From assembly GCA_041488235.1 (NCBI GenBank), contig JBGPOW010000130.1:1-11930 (forward strand): a DNA stretch of 11,930 nucleotides. Reading direction: 5' to 3'. The translations under genes and the position numbers were made by a program. This stretch comes from DP-19 sp041488235. GTDB taxonomy: Bacteria > Desulfobacterota > Binatia > UTPRO1. Numbering within the stretch: the first letter of the stretch is position 1; each line of letters opens with the position of its first letter. Positions 6,202 to 11,930 of the stretch are shown one piece after another. The notes under the pieces were generated by a model that ran no database searches, had not been told where the DNA came from, and was given only the letters and a program-made list of their open reading frames with translations.

Positions 6202-6270
6202 GTGCACCGGTACTTCGCTCACGCGGGATCCTTTACCTGGCCACATTCGGGGCGGCAGGGTACCGCGTGA
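6202..6270 (+). CDS. Aromatic-residue leader peptide of the DAHP synthase attenuator
   Basis: This 22-residue ORF starts at GTG and reads VHRYFAHAGSFTWPHSG, then RQGTA and stop. It has Tyr4, Phe5, Phe11 and Trp13, the three end products of the pathway that DAHP synthase opens. There is no SD; the promoter places the mRNA 5' end at the GTG. Within the ORF, TTCGGGGC (6246-6253), two codons after Trp, is complementary to GCCCCGAG in the terminator 5' arm (seven Watson-Crick pairs plus one G-U), giving an antiterminator. CGGTAC (6208-6213, over the Tyr codon) and GTACCG (6260-6265) could form an alternative hairpin. Stalling at Tyr4, Phe5 or Phe11 would leave the antiterminator free; stalling at Trp13 might partly cover it. 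The function is inferred from architecture. Confidence 0.75.
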   Translation: MHRYFAHAGSFTWPHSGRQGTA

Positions 6271-6297
6271 CGGCCTGACGGCGACTACGCATCCTTG

Positions 6298-6334
6298 AAA
6301 AGCCCCGAGAGCGCGCTCTCGGGGCTTTTTTTTT
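6298..6334 (+). terminator. Rho-independent attenuator terminator before DAHP synthase
   Basis: AAAAGCCCCGAGAG pairs with CTCTCGGGGCTTTT around a four-base CGCG loop, followed by a run of nine T (6326-6334). It is among the strongest terminators possible. It lies 27 bases after the leader peptide stop and directly before the SD of the DAHP synthase gene, which would be silent without read-through from this promoter. It would also end transcripts arriving from the upstream epimerase gene, and that simpler role cannot be excluded. Confidence 0.93.
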
Positions 6335-6351
6335 GCGGGAGGAAGCAGATC

Positions 6352-7416
<1,065 letters not shown>

Positions 7417-7435
7417 CGCCACGCGCGAGCGCGTC

Positions 7436-7491
7436 GCCGCGCGGCGGTGCAAACGACCGCGCTGCCGCGCGGCGGTGTAAACGAGCGCGGC
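7436..7491. repeat. Two tandem copies of a 28-bp repeat
   Basis: GCCGCGCGGCGGTG begins at 7436 and again at 7464, each copy followed by C/T-AAACGA-C/G-CGCG. The copies differ at only a few positions. The unit carries a short palindrome (GCCGCGCGGC). It lies directly after the DAHP synthase gene, next to long-hairpin element A. Confidence 0.75.
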
Positions 7492-7499
7492 TGCCACGG

Positions 7500-7640
7500 G
7501 CCGGAGGCCGACGGGTCGTCTGCGCGCGAAGATCGCTCGCGCGGGTTGCCGGACCCGGTGTGGATCTTCCGTACTCCGGAGCGTCCAACTCGAAGTGGCT
7601 CGCTCTTTATGCGCGCGCAGACGACCCGTCGGCCTCCGGC
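7500..7640 (-). repeat. Long-hairpin repeat element, copy A
   Basis: A 141-bp element has perfect 29-bp inverted arms (7500-7528 and 7612-7640, outer end GCCGGAGGCCGACGGGTCGT) around an 83-bp core. In reverse complement the core begins CATAAAGAGCGAGCCA and contains TACGGA and GATCCACACCG, ending CCCGCGCGAGCGATC. The same core recurs in opposite orientation as copy B (7829-7976). No ORF or transposase motif lies inside. It resembles a non-autonomous, MITE- or REP-like mobile repeat, but the family is not recognised. Confidence 0.85.
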
Positions 7641-7696
7641 TCGCGCCTGCGGCGCTTGCCGACCGCGGCGCAGGCACCGGCACCGGCGCGATACGC

Positions 7697-7779
7697 CGCT
7701 GCCGGGGCGTGCGCGAGCGACGATCGTCGCTGCCGCGGGCGTGCGCGGACCATAAGCGTCGCTGCTGCGGCGTACGCGG
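7697..7779 (+). repeat. Three degenerate tandem copies of a 31-32 bp repeat
   Basis: CGCTGCCGGGGCGTGCGCG at 7697, CGCTGCCGCGGGCGTGCGCG at 7728 and CGCTGCTGCGGCGTACGCGG at 7760. A perfect 16-bp palindrome, AGCGACGATCGTCGCT (7716-7731), spans the first junction. The array fills the space between long-hairpin elements A and B. Confidence 0.6.
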
Positions 7780-7828
7780 TGCTGGCGTGTTTCCGCGCGC
7801 TCTTCGGCGCGCGGAGCGGCGGCAGTTG

Positions 7829-7976
7829 GTGGGCGGGGGACGGTGGGTCGTGGGCGCGCGCATAAAGAGCGAGCCATTGCGGCAAGAAACGCTTCGGATT
7901 ACGGAGGATCCACACCGTGTCCGGTGCCCCGCGCGAGCGATCCTCGCGCGCCAACGACCCACGGTCCCCCGCCCAC
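7829..7976 (+). repeat. Long-hairpin repeat element, copy B
   Basis: A 148-bp element has 32-bp inverted arms (7829-7860 and 7945-7976, outer end GTGGGCGGGGGAC, two mismatches) around an 84-bp core. The core begins CATAAAGAGCGAGCCA and shares TACGGA, GATCCACACCG, GTCCGG and CCCGCGCGAGCGATC with the reverse complement of copy A, with one 1-bp gap. The arms resemble copy A only next to the core (GGGTCGT and GCGCGCG); the outer parts differ, yet each copy is self-complementary. It ends 26 bp from the stop of the neighbouring membrane protein. Confidence 0.85.
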
Positions 7977-8001
7977 GACGGCTGGCGGAAGCGTGCGCGG
8001 A

Positions 8002-8811
8002 TCAGGACCGCGCGCGAGCACGTCCGCGGCGGCGTCTTGCGGCCTTGGATGCGCGCGCCGAGCTCGTGACGCTCGCCGATGCGGTCGTTGCGCTCACGGT
8101 CGTCGTCGACGTCGGCGCGGGTGTGGCTGCGTCTGCCGGCCGCGGCTCGTGGCGCAGTGCCGGGAAGATGCGGCGCGCGAGCGGCGGGATCACGAGCATT
8201 GCGAGGAGCACGACGCCGCCGACGACGCGATCGTCGTCGACGATCGCGGCCGCGGCGAGGCTCGTCGCGAGCAGCAACGCGAACCAGACGAGGTCGCCGG
8301 CGATCGCCGACGCCCATCCGAGGAGACGCGGCACGCGCAAGCCGTTCACCAGCATCCCCGCCGTGTAGACGTCGACGCCGAAGCCGACCGTCGCGATGCG
8401 GAAGAGCGCGGGCCCCGCGCCAGTGCCGGTCTCGATGTCGGCGGGCCGCGGCATGCGCGCACCGAACATGGCCAGGCGGATCATGCGTGTCCCCAGCCAC
8501 TCCAGCGCAGGCACCCGCCTCGCCGCGCGCCGGAGCATGCCGAAGAGCGGGTGGCACACCGCCGCGCCGAGAACGTCGGACGCCGTGTAGAGCAGGAAGG
8601 TGAACGCCGGATGCAGCGGGATGTGGCGCGCGAGCAGCACCCCCGCCGGGATCCCGGGGCCGACCGGCGACCAGAAGAGCGCGAAGACGAGCAGCGTCGG
8701 ACCGCCGGGGAAGTGCTGCGCCGCCTCCAGCAGCCTGTTCGCGCCCGCCGTGCCCGTCAACTGGGTCGGGTCGGGCATGATCGTGGGGTTGAAGAGGTCG
8801 AAGGGATTCAC
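8002..8811 (-). CDS. Uncharacterised integral membrane protein
   Basis: I do not recognise the family with confidence. The 269 residues include a polar N-terminus and two hydrophobic blocks. The first is about residues 38-90 (TLLVFALFWSPVGPGIPAGV then FTFLLYTASDVLGAAVCHPL). The second is about 140-220 (VDVYTAGMLVNGLRVP, then GWASAIAGDLVWFALLLATS and VVGGVVLLAMLVIPP). The blocks have a similar layout, a loop rich in Pro/Gly followed by a long helix with Asp, which hints at an internal duplication like that of small-multidrug-export or DedA-type proteins; that is inference. The C-terminus is a low-complexity Ala/Ser/Thr tail ending in Arg repeats. The start is uncertain: GTG at 8811 (used here) or ATG at 8778; neither has an SD. 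It is divergent from yetF. Confidence 0.7.
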   Translation of the reverse strand: MNPFDLFNPTIMPDPTQLTGTAGANRLLEAAQHFPGGPTLLVFALFWSPVGPGIPAGVLLARHIPLHPAFTFLLYTASDVLGAAVCHPLFGMLRRAARRVPALEWLGTRMIRLAMFGARMPRPADIETGTGAGPALFRIATVGFGVDVYTAGMLVNGLRVPRLLGWASAIAGDLVWFALLLATSLAAAAIVDDDRVVGGVVLLAMLVIPPLARRIFPALRHEPRPADAATPAPTSTTTVSATTASASVTSSARASKAARRRRGRARARS

Positions 8812-8907
8812 GGTCGGATCGCGTCGCGGGTCGGTCTGTGGTTGCTTGTACCGTGGAACGACGATGCGGGCCAGGCGGTCCCGGCCCGCGCCACGAGGAG
8901 GACGCGC

Positions 8908-9483
8908 ATGCACGCGATGTGGGCTCACATGTTCGGTCTCGGGCTGCCGGTCGTCGAGAAGATGCTGCGGCCGGTTTTGGTGTACGCGTTTTTGATCGTC
9001 GGCTTGCGGCTCGCCGGGAAGCGCGAGCTCGCGCAGCTGAACGCGTTCGATCTCGTCGTCCTGCTGACGCTCTCGAACACGGTGCAGAACGCGATCATCG
9101 GCGACGACAACTCCGTCACCGGCGGAATCATCGGCGCGACCACGTTGCTGACGATCAATTACGTCGTCGTGCGCTTCCTCTCGGTGCACCAGCACCTCGA
9201 CCGTCTCGTGGAAGGCGAACCGACGGTACTGATCGAGAACGGTGAGCTCCGCCACGACAGTTTGCGCAAGGAGCTGCTGACGGTCGCGGAGCTGGAGGTC
9301 GCGGCGCACAAGCAAGGCTTCGCGTCGCTCGACGACGTCGACCGCGCCGTGCTCGAGCCGGGAGGCGTGATGTCGTTCTTCGCGAAGAAGCCGACGGCCG
9401 AGAGCAGCCGCCATGCGGAAATCATGGCGCGTCTCGACGACATCACAGGTCGGCTTGCGGCGCTGCAGGCGCGGGCGAGCTGA
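8908..9483 (+). CDS. YetF/DUF421-family membrane protein
   Basis: A 191-residue protein of the YetF/YcaP (DUF421) family, of unknown biochemical role, anchored in the cytoplasmic membrane. N-terminal transmembrane segments are followed by the family core: YAFLIVGLRLAGKRELAQL, then AFDLVVLLTLSNTVQNAIIG, then DDNSVTGGIIGATTLLTINY. The soluble C-terminal domain shows EGEPTVLIENGELRHDSLRK and LTVAELEVAAHKQGFASLDD, then VDRAVLEPGGVMSFF. The tail (residues about 165-191) looks helical. GAGGAGGA upstream of ATG at 8908 fixes the start. Its last 41 bases overlap the 3' end of the convergent MFS gene. Confidence 0.92.
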   Translation: MHAMWAHMFGLGLPVVEKMLRPVLVYAFLIVGLRLAGKRELAQLNAFDLVVLLTLSNTVQNAIIGDDNSVTGGIIGATTLLTINYVVVRFLSVHQHLDRLVEGEPTVLIENGELRHDSLRKELLTVAELEVAAHKQGFASLDDVDRAVLEPGGVMSFFAKKPTAESSRHAEIMARLDDITGRLAALQARAS

Positions 9484-10807
9484 GTGCGCCGGCGGCGCGC
9501 AGCTCGCGTGAGCGGTAGAGGATGATCGCCGCGGCGACGGTGCCGGCCGACGCGACGACGAACGCGGCCGGATAGCCGAAGCGCGCCGCCACGACCCCGA
9601 GCCCCGTCGGACCCGCCCACAGGCCGAGGCTGAACGAGCCGGTGAAGATCGCGACGATCCGCCCGCGCTCGTGCGGCGGGGTGGCGATCAGGGCGAGGGC
9701 GTTGATCGCCGGATAGAAGACGCCGTGCGCGAGGCCGAAAATCGCGCCGAAGACCTCGAGCAGGCCGGGGCGCATCGCCGCCATCGCGAGAACGACCGCG
9801 GCGTAGAGCACGAGCGCCGCGAGCGCGACGCGGTAGCGCCCGAAGCGGTCGGGCACGTGGCCGAAGCCGACGCGTACGAGGATCGCCGCCGCCGCGTACG
9901 CGACGAAGAAGCCGCCGACGCGCTCGCGGCCGAGCGCGAGCGCGTACGGCTGCTGGAAGGTGAAGACGGTCCCGAACGCCGCGCCCGAGAGCGTGAGGAT
10001 GATCGCGTACTGGCGGGCGAGCCGGCCGCGGAGCAGCACGAGGAGGCCGTTGCGCGATGCGAGCGCCGTGGCCGCGGCCACCGCGCGCCTGGGAACGCCG
10101 CGCGAAGATCGCCCCGCGATACGCTGCCCGTCGGCCGCCCGGTGCGCCATGCGACGACCCTCGCCGCCTCGTCCGGCCGCAGCCGCCGGCTCGCGCTCGC
10201 GGATGCGCAGCGCGAGCGCCGTCGACACGAGGGCGGCGAGCGCCGCGAGTAGGAAGACGGGCCTCCATCCGACCGTCGCGGCGAGCGGCTCGGCGACGGC
10301 GGGGGCGACCGCGTTCATGACCAGCATGCTCGCGCCCGAGAGGCCGAGGGCCTGGCTCAAGCGCTCGTGCGGGACGAGCTCCGCCATGAGCGTGCCGACC
10401 GACGTCACGACGAGCGCGTAGGAGATGCCCTGGAGGACACGCAGGATCTCGACCGCCAAGCCGAGCGTGTGCACGCGCGTGAAGCCGATCGCGGCGACGG
10501 CCATCGCCAGCGCGCCGAGCGCCATCGCGTGGCGGCGCGGCAACCGGTCGATCCACTCGGCGGCGAGCACCGTGAACGCGACCGTCGACACGCCGAGGAT
10601 GCCGACGACGAAGCCGATCTCCGCCGGCCCTGCGCCGAGCTCCTGCACGAGAAACGTCGGCAGCAGGTAGAACGTCGAAAACGCGAATCCCCACGTCGAC
10701 GCGACGACGAGCACGAGCACGGCGTCGGTGCCGAGCCAGTGCTCGCGCGCTGCCGCCGACGGGGGTTCGGTCCGCTGTTCGTGTCTGACGATTCGTAGGC
10801 CACTCAT
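9443..10807 (-). CDS. Major facilitator superfamily (MFS) transporter
   Basis: A 454-residue secondary transporter with two six-helix halves. The first half starts LVLVVASTWGFAFSTFYLLP and carries the cytoplasmic loop motif EWIDRLPRRHAMALGALA (motif A-like D-R-x-x-R-R). The second half begins RQYAIILTLSGAAFGTVFTF and has GHVPDRFGRYRVALAALVLY (D-R-x-G-R). The loop between helices 6 and 7 is long and Arg/Ala-rich (about residues 205-255). The substrate is unknown; the closest general type is drug or sugar-efflux MFS. CGGAG six bases before ATG fixes the start. Its 3' end overlaps yetF tail-to-tail by 41 bp. Upstream, on the same strand, a terminator and a short ORF suggest attenuation control. 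Confidence 0.92.
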   Translation of the reverse strand: MSGLRIVRHEQRTEPPSAAAREHWLGTDAVLVLVVASTWGFAFSTFYLLPTFLVQELGAGPAEIGFVVGILGVSTVAFTVLAAEWIDRLPRRHAMALGALAMAVAAIGFTRVHTLGLAVEILRVLQGISYALVVTSVGTLMAELVPHERLSQALGLSGASMLVMNAVAPAVAEPLAATVGWRPVFLLAALAALVSTALALRIREREPAAAAGRGGEGRRMAHRAADGQRIAGRSSRGVPRRAVAAATALASRNGLLVLLRGRLARQYAIILTLSGAAFGTVFTFQQPYALALGRERVGGFFVAYAAAAILVRVGFGHVPDRFGRYRVALAALVLYAAVVLAMAAMRPGLLEVFGAIFGLAHGVFYPAINALALIATPPHERGRIVAIFTGSFSLGLWAGPTGLGVVAARFGYPAAFVVASAGTVAAAIILYRSRELRAAGALSSPAPAAPQADL

Positions 10808-10861
10808 CGCGTTCTCCGTTCCGCCGCCGCGGCACCGGAGAGGCTCGTGAGCGGTCCCACG

Positions 10862-10897
10862 AAAAAGCCCCTCCGGCCGACGCGGCGGGAGGGGCTT
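10862..10897 (-). terminator. Terminator in the MFS leader, candidate attenuator
   Basis: On the reverse strand AAGCCCCTCC (10897-10888) pairs with GGAGGGGCTT (10874-10865): ten perfect pairs, a mismatch, four inner pairs and a three-base loop, followed by TTTTT (10866-10862). No T-run exists in the plus direction. It lies in a divergent intergenic region about 55 bp before the MFS start, where no upstream gene on this strand needs terminating, which argues for attenuation. GGAGGGGC (10940-10933) just upstream is perfectly complementary to the 5' arm. Confidence 0.82.
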
Positions 10898-10918
10898 GGA
10901 AGCCGATGCTGGTTCTCG

Positions 10919-11017
10919 CTACCGCAGCACGGGCCCCTCCGTCGCCTGGCGCCGGACGGCTTTTAGGCCGGCGCGCCACGTAACGATGACGGACGGGCGA
11001 TGCTGCGTGATGTGCAT
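10919..11017 (-). CDS. Possible leader ORF of the MFS gene (32 aa)
   Basis: The ORF starts MHITQHRPSVIVTWRAG, then LKAVRRQATEGPVLR and stop, 21 bases before the terminator 5' arm. The antiterminator sequence GGAGGGGC lies in its ACG GAG GGG CCC codons. A weak promoter (TTGCAT, 16 bp, AATACA) would place the transcript start about three bases before the ATG, as in the two stronger leaders. It has no run of identical codons; a single Trp and a His-rich start are the only hints, so the effector is unknown. It could be a chance ORF, with the RNA structure itself (or a ligand) in control. Confidence 0.35.
   Translation of the reverse strand: MHITQHRPSVIVTWRAGLKAVRRQATEGPVLR
10950..10979 (-). promoter_or_regulatory. 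Strong hairpin in the MFS leader RNA
   Basis: On the reverse strand GGCG-CG-CCGG and CCGG-CGCC form an eight-pair GC stem with a two-base bulge, capped by a region that can add GGC/GCC around TAAAA. It lies upstream of the antiterminator (10940-10933) and terminator (10897-10862), giving the leader three ordered structures. No known riboswitch class is recognised. Confidence 0.4.
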
Positions 11018-11096
11018 GACGGTCGCATGTATTCACAGTCGCGGCACCGATGCAACCGTGATACATGCCGCGCCCGTGCGAGGTGGGGCCCGTGCG

Positions 11097-11924
11097 GTGG
11101 GGATCGCGTTCCGAACGGCAGCGGTGTGCGGCGTGCTGGCGGGCTGCGCCGGCGTGCGCGACATTCATTCCGCGCGCGCGCACTCCGCGAGTCCGCACGT
11201 CAGTTGCGACGACGCGCGGGCGAGCGCGATCGAGACGCTGCGCGTCCTCGGCTATGCGATCGCCGCCTCGTACGAGCCGATTCCGCAACGAGTGGCCGTC
11301 GTCGCCGTCGAGAAACAGTCGACCCGCGGCCGCTTCCAAGCGACCGTGACGGTTCGGTGCGACGATCGCGACGTCGAGGTGATCGGTGGGCGGTCCGCAC
11401 CGCCGCCGCACGATCAGTTCGAGGAGCACCTGCGCGCCTCCTGGCGCGAGCGCGGCGGTGGACGCGTCGCCGCGCCGCGGAGCGCCACCGCGACGACGGG
11501 CCCGGTTGCGCGCTTCGAGCTTCTCGCCGCGGGCGACGCCCGCGAGCGCTTCGGAGGCGACGTCGCCGCCGCCGGCCTCGTCGCGGCGCGGCTCGCGATC
11601 TCGAACTCGACGGCGCGGCCGTACGTCGTCTCCGTGCCCCTCATCGGCATGCTGCATCCAACCGGCGACTTGGTTCGCCCGCTGCCGTGGACGGGCGCGC
11701 GGGCGCGGCTCGAGGTGTCGGGGCGGGGTTGGAAACCCTACGACGAGATCGAGCGTCAGCTCGTGACGGATCAGGTGCTGCAACCGGGTGCGAGCGTGAG
11801 CGGCATCATCTTCTACCCGATCGGTGAGTACGCTGACGTCGATCTGGTGCTGATCGATCAGACGAGCGCGCGCAGCGAGCGGTTCCAGGCGCCGTTACCG
11901 CCGTCGCCGCGCGTCCGTCCCTAG
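11097..11924 (+). CDS. Putative lipoprotein of unknown function
   Basis: A 275-residue exported lipoprotein starts at GTG 11097: MGIAFRTAAVCGVLAGCAGV has a short positive region, a hydrophobic core and lipobox LAGC with Cys17 as lipidation site. GAGGTGGGG eight bases upstream supports this start over GTG 11076 and over the open frame to 10896. The N-terminal part (about residues 40-100: CDDARASAIETLRVLGYAIA, then VVAVEKQSTRGRFQATVTVR) looks like a small alpha/beta domain. The C-terminal part (RFELLAAGD, then AARLAISNSTARPYVVSVPL, LEVSGRGWKPYDEIE, GASVSGIIFYPIGEYADVDL) reads like a beta-sandwich found in many bacterial lipoproteins. No catalytic motif is seen. It is divergent from the MFS gene and complete within the window, ending six bases from the edge. 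Confidence 0.8.
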   Translation: MGIAFRTAAVCGVLAGCAGVRDIHSARAHSASPHVSCDDARASAIETLRVLGYAIAASYEPIPQRVAVVAVEKQSTRGRFQATVTVRCDDRDVEVIGGRSAPPPHDQFEEHLRASWRERGGGRVAAPRSATATTGPVARFELLAAGDARERFGGDVAAAGLVAARLAISNSTARPYVVSVPLIGMLHPTGDLVRPLPWTGARARLEVSGRGWKPYDEIERQLVTDQVLQPGASVSGIIFYPIGEYADVDLVLIDQTSARSERFQAPLPPSPRVRP

Positions 11925-11930
11925 TACAAC

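Larger units (their letters stand above)
7417..8001. other. Non-coding, repeat-rich intergenic region
   Basis: These 585 bases between the DAHP synthase stop and the end of the minus-strand membrane protein hold no credible gene. Open frames cross it only because stop codons are rare at this GC content; they lack SD sites and read as Arg/Ala/Pro-rich sequence. It is filled by tandem repeats and two long-hairpin elements listed separately. A further 7-bp hairpin lies at 7645-7675 (GCCTGCG / CGCAGGC). Confidence 0.8.

Noticed and set aside
6295..6351. In-frame TTG start that would extend DAHP synthase by 19 residues
   Set aside because: The extension would translate the terminator stem and T-run, and a strong SD (GGGAGGA) points to ATG 6352, which also matches the family's usual length.
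7716..7731. 16-bp perfect palindrome AGCGACGATCGTCGCT as an operator
   Set aside because: It sits at a tandem repeat junction between convergent gene ends, far from any promoter, so an operator role has no support.
7436..7779. Possible CRISPR array
   Set aside because: The repeats are directly adjacent with no spacers, are degenerate, number only two or three, and no cas gene is near.
7595..8001. Open frames over the intergenic repeats (e.g. sequence with KSEPL and EDPHRVR)
   Set aside because: Both hairpin copies give similar peptides (one on each strand) only because the DNA repeat is the same; there is no SD, and the frames run through inverted arms and tandem repeats.
9159..11783. Minus-strand ORF of 874 codons
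   Set aside because: It runs in a different frame through the MFS gene and antisense to the lipoprotein and yetF, and its sequence is Arg-rich without motifs. The MFS frame has the SD and the family motifs.

Overview
This is a GC-rich (about 70% by eye) bacterial chromosome segment with tightly packed genes on both strands. The sequence alone does not fix the taxon. Gene content (CysT/Sbp sulfate import, an AtuD-like acyl-CoA dehydrogenase, an AraC regulator with an arabinose-binding-type N-domain, class I DAHP synthase, YetF) suits a high-GC Gram-negative lineage of the Myxococcota, Binatota or Rokubacteria kind, but that is inference. There are no RNA genes, CRISPR arrays or transposase genes.

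Layout, left to right. Positions 1-2316 (minus strand) hold a sulfate-uptake operon: cysT (cut by the left edge), sbp, and a long regulated leader. The leader has a promoter, a 27-residue leader peptide with four Cys codons in a row, a Rho-independent terminator, a second upstream ORF carrying two Cys-Cys-Arg blocks, and a hairpin next to the sbp ribosome binding site. At 2338-2721 (minus) is a small SnoaL/NTF2-like protein, divergent from an AraC-family regulator (2889-3932, plus). This is followed on the plus strand by an acyl-CoA dehydrogenase (3989-5134) and an NAD(P)-dependent epimerase/reductase (5146-6123). At 6166-7416 is a DAHP synthase preceded by its own attenuator: promoter, 22-residue leader peptide with Tyr, Phe, Phe and Trp codons, and a terminator with nine T. 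Positions 7417-8001 are non-coding and repeat-rich, with two inverted copies of a 141-148 bp long-hairpin element. Then come an unrecognised membrane protein (minus), a YetF/DUF421 protein (plus), an MFS transporter (minus, its 3' end overlapping yetF) and a lipoprotein (plus). The divergent region between the last two holds a third terminator facing the MFS gene.

The main discovery candidates are regulatory. The sulfate operon and the DAHP synthase gene are each preceded by the same compact device: a TTGAC-N17 promoter placed so that transcription starts at or within a few bases of the leader start codon (leaderless translation), then control codons for the relevant amino acid, then a segment complementary to the 5' arm of a terminator. 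The Cys leader ORFs use TGT in 7 of 8 Cys codons, whereas the structural genes of the window use TGC in 24 of 25. A third, weaker example may control the MFS gene. The second notable item is the pair of long-hairpin repeats: their cores are conserved, their distal arms differ between copies, and yet each copy stays self-complementary.
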